DNA from: DASWOJ01 sp964242415
GTDB lineage: Bacteria; Pseudomonadota; Alphaproteobacteria; Acetobacterales; Acetobacteraceae
Length of the DNA stretch: 64,000 bases
NCBI GenBank assembly: GCA_964242415.1
Contig: CAXTAT010000009.1
Coordinates: 102,674-166,673, forward strand
Direction: 5' to 3'
Shown here: in pieces, positions 53,725-61,824 of the stretch
Numbering within the stretch: the stretch's first letter is position 1
Layout of the letters: each line of letters opens with the position of its first letter
Program-made: the position numbers and the translations under genes
The notes under the pieces: model-generated
Told to the model about the DNA's origin: nothing
Seen by the model: only the letters and a program-made list of their open reading frames with translations
Databases searched by the model: none

Positions 53725-54348
53725 TCAGGTCATCGGGAGTGCGACATGCCGGGCATAGACCGGACGCGCCAGTAGCCGGTCATACCAGGCGCGCAGGTGC
53801 GGCTGCTTCGGCCGGGTGATGTCGAAGGCGAACCACCGGTGGACGTGCACGCCTAGCGCCACATCCGCCAAGGTGAGGTCCGGTCCCGACACATAAAGGC
53901 TGCCGTCCAGCGCCCCATCCAGCAGGGACCACAGCCGGGTCAGGTCCACGGCGGCCGCCTCGATGGCGGCGGTGTCGCGCTGCTCCGCCGGGGTGCGGAC
54001 CAGGCCCTGGAACACCACCGCCTGCGGCCGGTTCAGCGAGGCCTGCTGCCAGTCCATCCAGCGGTCGATGCCGGCCCGCGCCCGCACGTCGTCCGGCCAC
54101 ATCGGGTGGCCCGGCGCGTTCATGGCGCACAAGTAGCGCACGATGGCATTGCTCTCCCACAGCACGAAGCCGTCCTCGACCAGGGTCGGCACTCCGCCGG
54201 TCGGGTTCATCGCGCGGTAGCCCGGCGTGCCGTTGCCGCCGAACGGGCCGCCGATGTCGATCCGCTCATACGGCAGGCCCAACTCCTCCAGCACCCAGAT
54301 CGCCTTCATCACGTTGCTGGAATTGGCCCGGCCCAAAAGCTGGCGCAT
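53725..54348 (-). CDS. Glutathione S-transferase
   Basis: This 207-residue protein has the thioredoxin-like N-terminal domain (LGRANSSNVMKAIWVLEELG, with SSN near the active site, and GGVPTLVEDGFVLWESNAIV) and an all-helical C-terminal domain (LDGSLYVSGPDLTLADVALG, VHVHRWFAFD). It probably conjugates glutathione to electrophiles; the class is unclear. The ATG at 54348 is chosen at the family start (MRQLLGRA); the open frame upstream is spurious. It is divergent from dsbB. Confidence 0.88.
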   Translation of the reverse strand: MRQLLGRANSSNVMKAIWVLEELGLPYERIDIGGPFGGNGTPGYRAMNPTGGVPTLVEDGFVLWESNAIVRYLCAMNAPGHPMWPDDVRARAGIDRWMDWQQASLNRPQAVVFQGLVRTPAEQRDTAAIEAAAVDLTRLWSLLDGALDGSLYVSGPDLTLADVALGVHVHRWFAFDITRPKQPHLRAWYDRLLARPVYARHVALPMT

Positions 54349-54430
54349 GTGCGGTCCTCCCTCGATGTCCGGCGCACGGTATGGCGGGCCGGCGATTGCT
54401 CCAAGGGGCGGCGTGGCCCATATCACGGGG

Positions 54431-54967
54431 ATGAGGACGCGAGGCGGCAGGCTGAACGGGGCGGCGCTGGCGGGCATGGCGGCGGCCGGGCTGGCGCTGG
54501 GCACCGCGCTGGGATCGGAGACCTGGGGCGGGCTGGTGCCCTGTGCGCTGTGCCTGGTGGAGCGCTGGCCATACCGGGTCGTGCTGGTGCTGGCCCTGCT
54601 GACGCTGCTGCTGCGCGGCCGGGCGGCGCGGGCGATGCTGGCGCTGGCGGCGGTGGCGTCGTTCGCAGGCGCCGGGCTGGCGGCGGTGCATGTTGGAGTT
54701 GAGCAGGGATGGTGGCCCAGCCCGCTGCCCGAGTGCGCCGCCCCGCAACTGGGCGGCGGCACCATTGCCGAGCGCCTGGCCCGGATGCCCGCCCACCCCT
54801 CCAAGCCGTGCGACGAGCCGACCTATTTGATCCCGGCGGTTCCGGTGTCCATGGCGGGCATGAACCTGGCGTTCGCCCTGGCATTGACCGGCTTCCTCGC
54901 CATCTCCGCGGCACGCGGACCCGCCAGGGGGCGCCCGGCACGGAGCAAGGCAGCATGGACCAGATAG
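54431..54967 (+). CDS. dsbB: Disulfide bond formation protein B
   Basis: This 178-residue four-helix membrane protein re-oxidises DsbA and passes electrons to ubiquinone. The CxxC (PCALC) at about residue 36 is followed by LVERWPYR, where the Arg contacts the quinone. The second periplasmic pair is LPECAAPQL with KPCDEPTYLI. A final helix lies before an Arg-rich tail. The 3' end overlaps the ubiquinone biosynthesis gene by 13 nt. DsbA is not nearby. Confidence 0.9.
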   Translation: MRTRGGRLNGAALAGMAAAGLALGTALGSETWGGLVPCALCLVERWPYRVVLVLALLTLLLRGRAARAMLALAAVASFAGAGLAAVHVGVEQGWWPSPLPECAAPQLGGGTIAERLARMPAHPSKPCDEPTYLIPAVPVSMAGMNLAFALALTGFLAISAARGPARGRPARSKAAWTR

Positions 54968-55542
54968 CGACCCCGGTCACCGCCGTCGCACCCATGGCGC
55001 TGGCAAAGCCTCGGCTGCCCGGCGACCTCACGCCACGCATCCTGCTGGAGCGCATCATCCGCGTGGACCATGCCGGCGAATACGGCGCGGCCCGCATCTA
55101 TGACGGGCAGCTTTCGGTGATGGGCAGTGGCCCCAAGGGCGACCTGATCCGCCATATGAAGGCGCAGGAGCAGCACCACCTGGACACCTTCACCGGGCTG
55201 ATCGGCACCCGGCGGGTACGGCCCACGCTGTTGCTGCCGGTGTGGCGGCTGGCCGGCTATGCCCTGGGTGCCGTCACGGCCCGCATGGGCGACCGGGCCG
55301 CCATGGCCTGCACCGTCGCGGTGGAGACCGCCATCGACGAGCATTACGCTCAACAGGCCGCCGCCCTGGGCGAGGACGAGGCCCCGTTGCGCGCCACCAT
55401 CGGGCGGTTCCGCGCCGAGGAGGCGGAGCACAAGGAGATCGGCCTGGAGCACAAGGCGGAGCAGGCCGTCGGCTACCGCCTGATGTCCGCCGTGATCAAG
55501 GCCGGGTGCAAGGTGGCGATTGCCGTCAGCGAGCGGGTTTAG
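54955..55542 (+). CDS. coq7: Demethoxyubiquinone hydroxylase (COQ7 family)
   Basis: This 195-residue di-iron hydroxylase carries out the penultimate ring hydroxylation of ubiquinone synthesis. It shows the ferritin-like metal ligands: IIRVDHAGEYGAARIYDGQL, AQEQHHLDTF, VAVETAIDEHYAQQ, and EEAEHKEIGLEHKA, i.e. three E-x(2)-H pairs. The ATG at 54955 matches the family start and overlaps the DsbB stop region; coupling of a quinone-making enzyme with a quinone-using enzyme is sensible. Confidence 0.94.
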   Translation: MDQIATPVTAVAPMALAKPRLPGDLTPRILLERIIRVDHAGEYGAARIYDGQLSVMGSGPKGDLIRHMKAQEQHHLDTFTGLIGTRRVRPTLLLPVWRLAGYALGAVTARMGDRAAMACTVAVETAIDEHYAQQAAALGEDEAPLRATIGRFRAEEAEHKEIGLEHKAEQAVGYRLMSAVIKAGCKVAIAVSERV

Positions 55543-55635
55543 ATTGCATTAACATTCGGCTCATGGGGCAACTCGGTGTGACGGGCTCCGTTGGTGAGTG
55601 CGGCACCTGCCACCCACCTTACGGGACAACGCACC

Positions 55636-56559
55636 ATGTTCATGCGAATCGACAAGCTGCAAACGGAGCTGCCCGCGCCGAAGCGGCAGGACCCGAACGC
55701 CGCCGCGGCCTTGCAGGAGTTGCTGGGCGGCAAGTACGGCGAGATGTCCACCCTGGGCAACTATATGTTCCAGAGCTTCAACTTCCGCAGCAAGGAGAAG
55801 CTGCGCCCGTTCTACAGCCTGGTCGCCAGCATCACCGCCGAGGAGCTGGGCCACATCGAGTTGGTCAGCAATGGCGTGGCGATGCTGAATGCCGGGCCGG
55901 ACGTGCCCGCGCACGAGAAGGGCGGCCAGGACGTAAGCGACGCGCCCTACAAGAGCATGCAGGACATCCGGCTGGCGGCGTCGTTCCTGGCGAACGGCGG
56001 CGGCGCGTTGCCGATGAACAGCAACGGTGCGTCGTGGAACATGGACTTCGTGACCACGACGGGGAACGTGATCATCGACCTGCTGCACAACTTCCACCTG
56101 GAGTGCGGCGCGCGCATCCACAAGCTGCGCGTGTATGAGACGATGACGGAGGCGACCGGGCGTGAGGTGTGCGGCTACCTGCTGGTCCGCGGCTCGGTTC
56201 ATGCGCACGCCTATGCGCTGGCGCTGAAGAAGCTGACGGGCGTGGCCATCGAGCAGATGCTGCCGACGCCGAACATCAACCTGTCGAAGATTCCCGAGTG
56301 CCAGAAGTACCTGAACGAGGGATCCCACCGGCGGTTGTACCGCTTCAGCCCGGACGATTATAAGGAAGTGTCTGGCATCTGGGGCAACGGCGAGATGGCG
56401 CTGCCGGGCGACCCGCCGGGCGAACTGGAACTTGTCGATGGGCATCCCGAGGGTGGCCGCATCCATAACCTGATGGGCGACACCCGCGCGTTCTCGCCGG
56501 ATTACCATCCGGAGGAGATGTTCGAGATCGCGACCAAGCTGTACAAGCACTCACGCTAA
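55636..56559 (+). CDS. Manganese-containing catalase
   Basis: This 307-residue di-manganese catalase breaks down hydrogen peroxide. Features are the N-terminal FMRIDKLQTELPAPKRQDPN, the metal-binding helices with LQELLGGKYGEMSTLGNYMF, ITAEELGHIELVSNGVAML, and LLHNFHLECGARIHKLRVYE, and the C-terminal DGHPEGGRIHNLMGDTRAFS typical of the family. ATG 55636 is preferred; a GTG frame runs further upstream. It stands alone, separated from coq7 by 93 bp. Confidence 0.94.
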   Translation: MFMRIDKLQTELPAPKRQDPNAAAALQELLGGKYGEMSTLGNYMFQSFNFRSKEKLRPFYSLVASITAEELGHIELVSNGVAMLNAGPDVPAHEKGGQDVSDAPYKSMQDIRLAASFLANGGGALPMNSNGASWNMDFVTTTGNVIIDLLHNFHLECGARIHKLRVYETMTEATGREVCGYLLVRGSVHAHAYALALKKLTGVAIEQMLPTPNINLSKIPECQKYLNEGSHRRLYRFSPDDYKEVSGIWGNGEMALPGDPPGELELVDGHPEGGRIHNLMGDTRAFSPDYHPEEMFEIATKLYKHSR

Positions 56560-56577
56560 CAGCCAGGAGGCGGCTTA

Positions 56578-56714
56578 CTTCTCCCTCTCCCTACGGGAGA
56601 GGGCCGGGGTGAAGGGGTGAGCACCGACCCTTCACCGCCGGACTGCCTTGCTTAGCGAGCCTGCCCCTGTCCCGAGACTCCCTCACCCCGGCCGTCTCCC
56701 GGCGGGAGGGGGAA
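56578..56714. repeat. Inverted-repeat MITE-like element (family A), copy 7
   Basis: Arms at 56578-56620 (CTCCCTCTCCC, TAC, GGGAGAGGGCCGGGGTGA) and 56676-56714 (CTCCCTCACCCCGG, CCGTCTCCC, GGCGGGAGGGGG) are inverted copies about 55 bp apart. The element fills the gap between the convergent catalase and HNH genes, where its hairpins could also serve as a bidirectional terminator. Confidence 0.72.
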
Positions 56715-56727
56715 CAGGGCAGTGCGG

Positions 56728-57273
56728 TCAGCTCTCAAGTTCGCTGTCCCAATACAGGTAGTCCCGCCAGCTCTCGTGCAGGTAGTTCGGCGGGAATGCC
56801 CGGCCGTTCTCCTGCAGCACCCAAGTGGACGGCTGCGCCGGGGCCAGCCTGGGGTGCATGTGGCACTCCCGCGGCAGCTTGCTGCCCTTGCGCAGGTTGC
56901 AGCAGCCGCAGGCGGTGACAACGTTCTCCCATGTCGTGCGCCCGCCGCGGCTCCGGGGGATGACATGGTCGAAGGTCAGGTCCTGCGTGGGGTAGCGGAC
57001 GCCGCAGTACTGGCAACTAAAGGCATCGCGCAGGAACACATTGAACCGGGTGAACGCCGGCTTGCGCGCCGCCGGGATGTAGTCCTTGAGCGCAATGACG
57101 CTCGGCAGCCGCATGGACATGCTGGGCGAGTGGACCTCGTCCTCATACTCGCTGAGCACGCTCACGCGGTCCAGGAACACGGCCTTCACGGCGTCCTGCC
57201 ACGACCACACCGACAGGGGGAAGTAGGAAAGCGGCCTGAAATCGGCGTTCAGGACCAGGGCCGGGTAGTGCAT
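56728..57273 (-). CDS. HNH endonuclease
   Basis: This 181-residue protein belongs to the alphaproteobacterial HNH group starting HYPALVLNADFRPLSYFPLS and WSWQDAVKAVFLDRV. The zinc-finger-like nuclease motif has CQYCGVRYPTQDLTFDHVIP (first Cys pair and DH), RSRGGRTTWENVVTACGCCN (second Cys pair and N), and NLRKGSKLPRE. It cuts DNA, but the biological role of this group is unknown. The start at ATG 57273 fits the family; a GTG 15 nt upstream is possible. Confidence 0.88.
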   Translation of the reverse strand: MHYPALVLNADFRPLSYFPLSVWSWQDAVKAVFLDRVSVLSEYEDEVHSPSMSMRLPSVIALKDYIPAARKPAFTRFNVFLRDAFSCQYCGVRYPTQDLTFDHVIPRSRGGRTTWENVVTACGCCNLRKGSKLPRECHMHPRLAPAQPSTWVLQENGRAFPPNYLHESWRDYLYWDSELES

Positions 57274-57364
57274 ACCGCCGTCGGGCACTGCGTGCTCCTC
57301 CAAGAAGCCGGTGCGCCGGATATGGGTCCTTGCCAGGGACGAATCGCCGGTGATGCGCCGACAC

Positions 57365-57393
57365 GTACTTTGTGTATCGCACCGCACTGTCAA
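57365..57393 (-). promoter_or_regulatory. Candidate promoter for the HNH gene
   Basis: On the minus strand a consensus -35 TTGACA lies at 57388-57393, with a weak -10-like AAGTAC/CAAAGT about 17 bp downstream. The leader to ATG 57273 would be about 85 nt. The -10 is poor, so this is tentative. Confidence 0.3.
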
Positions 57394-57480
57394 CTCGGCA
57401 AGGCAGGGCGGGCGTCCCGGGACCACGGTTGGCGGCGATGTCACGGGGTCGTCATGCGCCTGATCCGGTGCAGCGAGGGT

Positions 57481-58152
57481 TCAGGAGAACAGCCGCTGCA
57501 GGAACAGCGCGCCGGTGGACAGCCCGGCGTCGTCGATGGCGTGGCCCAGGCCGGGGCGCCACAGCGTCTGCACGGGGATGCCGAGGCGGTGCAGCGTGGC
57601 CTCGGCGGCGGTGGCCCGGGCGAAGGGCACCACGTTGTCGTCCTCGCCATGCGCCAGCAGGGTCGGCGGGTGGCCGGTGCAGGCGGCGGCCAGGTCGGGC
57701 GAGTCCAGGAGCGCGCCGGAATAGGCCAGCAGGCCGCGCGGCGGCGTGCGGCGGCGCAGCCCGGCGTGCAGCACCATCATGGCGCCCTGGCTGAACCCCA
57801 TCAACGCCACGGCGTCGCCGGGCAGGCCGATGCACTCCAGCTCCGCGGCGACGTAGGCGTCCAGCAGCGGCGCGGCCCGGCTGGCGCCGGCGAGCAGCAC
57901 GGCCGGGGTGCGGTCGATCAGGCTGAACCACTGGCGGCCGAAGCCCTCGGAGCGGCCGCCGGGCACCTGGTTGTCGTAAGGTTCCGGCCCGTGCGGGGCG
58001 ACGAACTGCGCGTCCGGCAGGGCCTGCGCCCAGGCGGGGGCGAGGTCGATCAGGTCATGCCCATCCGCGCCGACGCCGTGGCATAACACCACAAGCTGCC
58101 GTGCCGGGTTTCCCGATTTCGGCCCCCATCGCAACCCGTCCAACCCCTGCAT
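57481..58152 (-). CDS. Phospholipase/carboxylesterase family hydrolase
   Basis: This 223-residue alpha/beta hydrolase begins QGLDGLRWGPKSG and shows QLVVLCHGVGADGHDLIDLA (oxyanion segment), the nucleophile elbow ALMGFSQGAMMVLHAGL with its Ser, Asp in LLAHGEDDNVVPFARA, and His in PGLGHAIDDAGLS. Family enzymes cleave carboxylic esters or thioesters. AGGAGGG lies 6 nt before ATG 58152, which decides that start over ATG 58176. It is divergent from the GluQRS gene, with only 22 bp between starts. Confidence 0.9.
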   Translation of the reverse strand: MQGLDGLRWGPKSGNPARQLVVLCHGVGADGHDLIDLAPAWAQALPDAQFVAPHGPEPYDNQVPGGRSEGFGRQWFSLIDRTPAVLLAGASRAAPLLDAYVAAELECIGLPGDAVALMGFSQGAMMVLHAGLRRRTPPRGLLAYSGALLDSPDLAAACTGHPPTLLAHGEDDNVVPFARATAAEATLHRLGIPVQTLWRPGLGHAIDDAGLSTGALFLQRLFS

Positions 58153-58174
58153 CGCAACCCTCCTCGACCCAGCC

Positions 58175-58984
58175 ATGCCCATCATCACCCGATTTGCCCC
58201 AAGCCCGACAGGCCCCCTGCACCTGGGCCACGCCCGCGCCGCGCTGTTTGCCTGGGAGCGCGGCGATACGGTGCTGCTGCGGCTGGAGGACATTGACCCC
58301 GGCCGCTGCCGCCTGGAGTACGCCGAGGCCATCCAGGCCGACCTGGCGTGGCTCGGCCTGCGTCCGGATGGCACTGTGCGGGTGCAGTCGCGGCACCTGG
58401 CGGAGTACCGCGTCGTGTTGAACGGCCTGGTTGCGCGCGGGCTGGCGTATCCCTGTTTCTGCACCCGCGCGGACATTGCCGCATCGGCCGGGGCGCCGCA
58501 TGGGCCGGATGGGGCGCCCTTGTATCCTGGTTTCTGCCGCACGCTGGACCCGGCGATCCGGGCCGACCGCCTGGCCCGCGGCGACCGGCATGCCCTGCGG
58601 CTGGACATGGCGGCAGCCTGCGCCCTGGCCGGCCCGCTGGACATGACCGACGCCGGGCAGCGCGTGCCGTGCCGGCCCGAGGCGTTCGGCGACGCCGTGC
58701 TGGCCCGCAAGGACGCGCCGGCCAGCTATCACCTGTGCGCCACCCATGACGACGCCGTGCAGGGCGTGACGCTGGTGACGCGCGGCGAGGACCTGCGGCC
58801 TGCGGCCAGCCTGCACCGGCTGCTGCAAGTCCTGATGGGGTGGCCCGAGCCGGCGTATGCCCATCATCCGCTGCTGCTGGACGCCGCCGGGCGCCGGTTG
58901 TCCAAGCGGGACGGCGCGGTGACGTTGCGGGCGTTGCGGGAGGGGGGTGCCACGCCGGAGGACGTGCGGCGGATGGCGGCTTAG
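58175..58984 (+). CDS. gluQ: Glutamyl-Q tRNA(Asp) synthetase
   Basis: This 269-residue truncated GluRS paralog loads glutamate onto queuosine at position 34 of tRNA-Asp. It has the HIGH-like FAPSPTGPLHLGHARAAL, LRLEDIDPGRC, the zinc-type Cys pair (YPCFCTRAD, GFCRTLD), the glutamate site in VTLVTRGEDLRPAASLHRLL, and the KMSKS-like RRLSKRDGAVTL. It lacks the anticodon-binding domain, as expected for GluQRS. The start ATG overlaps the divergent esterase leader. Confidence 0.93.
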   Translation: MPIITRFAPSPTGPLHLGHARAALFAWERGDTVLLRLEDIDPGRCRLEYAEAIQADLAWLGLRPDGTVRVQSRHLAEYRVVLNGLVARGLAYPCFCTRADIAASAGAPHGPDGAPLYPGFCRTLDPAIRADRLARGDRHALRLDMAAACALAGPLDMTDAGQRVPCRPEAFGDAVLARKDAPASYHLCATHDDAVQGVTLVTRGEDLRPAASLHRLLQVLMGWPEPAYAHHPLLLDAAGRRLSKRDGAVTLRALREGGATPEDVRRMAA

Positions 58985-59024
58985 CGGCTGAAGCCGGCAT
59001 TGGAGCCGGGACACCCCCGACCGG

Positions 59025-60212
59025 CTACGTCAGTTGCAGCAGCAGGGACTTCAGGTAGGCGCTCTCCGGCAAGTGCGGGTGCACCGGGTGGTCCGGCCCG
59101 GCGGCGCCGGTGTGGATGATCCGCGCCTCCCGCTTCGCCCGCAGCAATGCGCCCGTGACCTGGGCGGCGAACAGGTCCAGCGGCGCATGATGGCTGCACG
59201 AGGCCACGAACAGGAAGCCGCCCGGGGCGACCAGGGGAGCAGCCAGCCGGGTCATGCGGTGGTAGGCGCGCAGGCCGGCGTCCTGGTCGCGCTTGGACTT
59301 GGCGAAGGCGGGGGGGTCGCAGACGACGACCTCGAACTGCTGGCCGGCGGCGGCCAGGGCGCCCATGGCGTCGAAGGCGTCGGCGCGGGTGGCGGTGACG
59401 CCGGGCAGGGCGTTGCGGGCGGCGGCGGCGAGGGCGCGGTCCAGGGCGGGCTGGCTGCTGTCCACCAAGGTGACCGCGGCGGCCCCGGCGGCCGCGGCGC
59501 GCAGGCCGAAGGCGCCGGTGTGGCAGAACACGTCCAGCATCCTCGCCCCGGGGCATAGGGCGGCCACCTGGTCCCGGTTGGGCCGCTGGTCCCAGAAGAA
59601 GCCGGTCTTCTGGCCGCCGAGGGGGTCGATCGGGAAGGCCACGCCGCCCTCCTCCGCCACGGCGTCGCCAAGGCTGGATGCGTCGCCGTGCAACAGGCGG
59701 ACCTCCTGCGGCAGGCCCTCCTGCACGCGGGCGCCGCTGTCGTTGCGGGCGACGATGGCGCGCAGGGGGAGCAGGTCCAGCAGGCCCGCAGCGATATCCG
59801 GCAGCAGGCGGTCCATGCCGGCGGTGTTGGCCTGCAGGACCGCCACGTCGCCGAAGCGGTCGATGACCAAGCCGGGCAGGCGGTCGGCCTCGGCGTGGAC
59901 CAGGCGGTGGTGCGCGCCGGGGAGGATGCGGGCGCGCAGGGCCACGGCGTCGGCCAGGCGGGCGCGGACCCAGGCGGCGTCGATGCTGGCGCCGGGGTCG
60001 CGGTCCAGCAGGCGGGCGGCAATCAGGCTGTGCGGGTTGAACATGAACGCGCCGTGGCGCCAGCCGTCGTCGCCCTCGATGCGGACGGCGCCGCCGGGGG
60101 GCCAGGCGCGGTGCTCGGGCGTGGTGGCCAGCTCGTTGCTGAACGCCCAGGGGTGGCCGGATTTCAGGCGGCGGTCCTGCTTGGGGTGCAGGCGGATCAG
60201 GGGATGCGGCAT
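59025..60212 (-). CDS. rlmI: RlmI-like 23S rRNA (cytosine-C5) methyltransferase
   Basis: This 395-residue protein has an N-terminal PUA domain (LIRLHPKQDRRLKSGHPWAF, SNEL), an EEHEE-like linker (GLPGLVIDRFGDVAVLQ-type), and a SAM-binding core: MLDVFCHTGAFGLRAAAAGA, VTLVDSSQPALDRA, and the catalytic VVCDPPAFAKSKRDQDAGL plus LFVASCSHHAPLDLF. Both cysteines expected for m5C chemistry are present. The ATG at 60212 has no strong ribosome-binding site. Convergent with gluQ. Confidence 0.9.
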   Translation of the reverse strand: MPHPLIRLHPKQDRRLKSGHPWAFSNELATTPEHRAWPPGGAVRIEGDDGWRHGAFMFNPHSLIAARLLDRDPGASIDAAWVRARLADAVALRARILPGAHHRLVHAEADRLPGLVIDRFGDVAVLQANTAGMDRLLPDIAAGLLDLLPLRAIVARNDSGARVQEGLPQEVRLLHGDASSLGDAVAEEGGVAFPIDPLGGQKTGFFWDQRPNRDQVAALCPGARMLDVFCHTGAFGLRAAAAGAAAVTLVDSSQPALDRALAAAARNALPGVTATRADAFDAMGALAAAGQQFEVVVCDPPAFAKSKRDQDAGLRAYHRMTRLAAPLVAPGGFLFVASCSHHAPLDLFAAQVTGALLRAKREARIIHTGAAGPDHPVHPHLPESAYLKSLLLQLT

Positions 60213-60221
60213 GGTGCTTCC

Positions 60222-60258
60222 TGCTCCCTCTCCTGCGTGCGGAGGGGGCGTGGGGTTA
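60222..60258 (-). repeat. Solo family A arm (degenerate)
   Basis: A single diverged arm (GCTCCCTCTCC, GCGGAGGGGGCGTGGGGTTAGC) sits between the methyltransferase start and the lipoprotein stop. No inverted partner is visible, so it may be a decayed element or a source unit. Confidence 0.45.
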
Positions 60259-60678
60259 GCGCACGAAGACGCGCACGTCGCGGGACAGGGCGGCGGCCTC
60301 GGGCCGGGCGACCAGGCGGACGCGGGCTTCCGGGACGCCGAGGGCGACCAGCCGCCGGGCCACGTCCTCGGCGTCGTGGATGGAGTCGCGGGCCAGGTCG
60401 TCCGGTGGGGGGGAGCCGGGCAAGATGGCGACGACGTCGAACGCCACGTCGGGCTTGCGGGCGCGGGCGGCGGCGATGGCCCGGCGGAGGGCGGGGTCGC
60501 TGGTGGCGACTTCCTGTGGGGCGATGATCAGCAGCGGCGGCGGGCCGGGCAGGGGGCCTTGAGCGACGACAGGCGGGGCGGGCGGGATCACCGGGGCGGT
60601 GCCGGCGCCGGGCCAGAAGGTGTTCTGGTCGATCAGCGTGCAGCCCGGCAACAGCAGCACCAGGGCCATGCGCCTCAT
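60256..60678 (-). CDS. Putative lipoprotein of unknown function
   Basis: This 140-residue protein has a short signal ending in a lipobox (ALVLLLPGC, Cys about residue 13), a Pro-rich linker, and a mature domain with LLIIAPQEVATSDPALRRAI, DVVAILPGS, and DDLARDSIHDAEDVARRLVA followed by RVRLVARPEAAALSRDVRVF. The C-terminal part looks like an OmpA- or sugar-binding-like alpha/beta motif of SPOR/DUF type, but I cannot name it. GAGGT precedes ATG 60678. It is probably co-transcribed with the methyltransferase gene. Confidence 0.65.
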   Translation of the reverse strand: MRRMALVLLLPGCTLIDQNTFWPGAGTAPVIPPAPPVVAQGPLPGPPPLLIIAPQEVATSDPALRRAIAAARARKPDVAFDVVAILPGSPPPDDLARDSIHDAEDVARRLVALGVPEARVRLVARPEAAALSRDVRVFVR

Positions 60679-60720
60679 GCCAGCCGACCTCGGTCCTGCC
60701 GGACTCCAAGCCTGCACCGT

Positions 60721-60811
60721 CGCGAGCCGGCTTCGGTGCGGCAATCCAGGAGCCGCACGGACACCGCTGGCCGCCCTGGATCGCCACGCTGCAAGGGCGG
60801 TTCGCAGTGAC
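60721..60811. repeat. Two family B repeats in opposite orientation
   Basis: An inverted copy lies at 60721-60750 (CGCGAGCCGGCTTCGG, GCGGCAATCC) and a diverged direct copy at about 60774-60811 (CCTGGATCGCCACGC, GTTCGCAGTGACGG). Together they form a potential larger hairpin. They occupy the 172-bp spacer between the lipoprotein and aldolase genes, which has no other gene. Confidence 0.6.
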
Positions 60812-60850
60812 GGGGCGCGCCTCACTGGCCAGCCTCATGGACGCCTGGCG

Positions 60851-61615
60851 TCACGCGGCGTAATCCGGGCACTCGCGGTCCAGCGTGCGCTTGATGCTGG
60901 CCAGGTGCAGGCGGGCGGCTTCAGTGCCGCCGGATTGCATCTGGCGGGCGGTGGCCTCCGCGACGTGCGGCGGCACCGGCTTCAACGGCCGCCCGGTTGA
61001 CAGCGCCAGGCGCTGCGCCTCGCACGCGCGCTCCAGGTAATACAGGTCGTCCCAGGCCTCGGCGATGCTGCGGCCCAGCACCATCACGCCGTGGTTGCGC
61101 ATGAAGGCCACGTCGGCATCGCCCATGCTGGCGGCGATGCGGTCGCCCTCCTGGGTGTCGTGCGCCAGGCCGTTGTAGTCCTCGTCCACCACCGTGCGGC
61201 CCCAGAACTTCAACGCCGTCTGCCCGGCCCAGGCCAGCGGGGGGCCGTCCAGCATCGCCAGCGCCGTCGCGTTCGGCATGTGCGTGTGGAATGCCGCCCT
61301 CGCCCGGGGCAGGCGCAGGTGCAGGCGGGCATGGATGTGGAACGCGGTGATCTCCGGCACGCCCACGCCGGCCACCACGTTGCCGGCGAAGTCGCACACC
61401 AGCAGGCGCGAGGCCGTGACCTCGCCGAAGCCCCAGCCGTAGGGGTTGACCAGGAACAGCTCGTCCGAGCCGGGCACCATGGCGGACAGGTGGTTGCAGA
61501 TGCCCTCGTGCAGGCCCAGCCGGTGGCAGGCGCGGAAGCAGGCGGCGAGATCGACCCGGGCCTGCCAGGCGGCGTCGCGGTCCAGGGGGGTGTTGCTGAG
61601 GAGGGCAGGGGGCAT
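60851..61615 (-). CDS. Class II aldolase/adducin-family protein
   Basis: This 254-residue protein has LGLHEGICNHLSAMVPGSDE, FLVNPYGWGFGEVTASRLLV, the zinc histidines in AFHIHARLHLRLPRARAAFH with HTHMPN, and VAFMRNHGVMVLGRSIAEAW with the third His. The family contains fuculose- and ribulose-phosphate aldolases and adducin-like proteins; the substrate here is unknown. ATG 61615 is picked because the longer open frame is arginine-rich noise. It is divergent from the hydrolase gene. Confidence 0.88.
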   Translation of the reverse strand: MPPALLSNTPLDRDAAWQARVDLAACFRACHRLGLHEGICNHLSAMVPGSDELFLVNPYGWGFGEVTASRLLVCDFAGNVVAGVGVPEITAFHIHARLHLRLPRARAAFHTHMPNATALAMLDGPPLAWAGQTALKFWGRTVVDEDYNGLAHDTQEGDRIAASMGDADVAFMRNHGVMVLGRSIAEAWDDLYYLERACEAQRLALSTGRPLKPVPPHVAEATARQMQSGGTEAARLHLASIKRTLDRECPDYAA

Positions 61616-61824
61616 GGCGGGCCTCGGGATGGGTTGCGGATGCGGTGCGGGTGGGCATGATGCCCCGGCGCACGGGAACGGACAATCATGGCGGCGGGCC
61701 CGGCGGCGGCAGGGATGGCGAGACTGGAGCCGCCGGGCATCGCAGGCGTGGGTGCGGCGCGTGCGCTGGTGGCAGGCACGCCGGCGACAGGCGTAGGCGG
61801 CGGATAACGGGAATGGAGGCGGAC

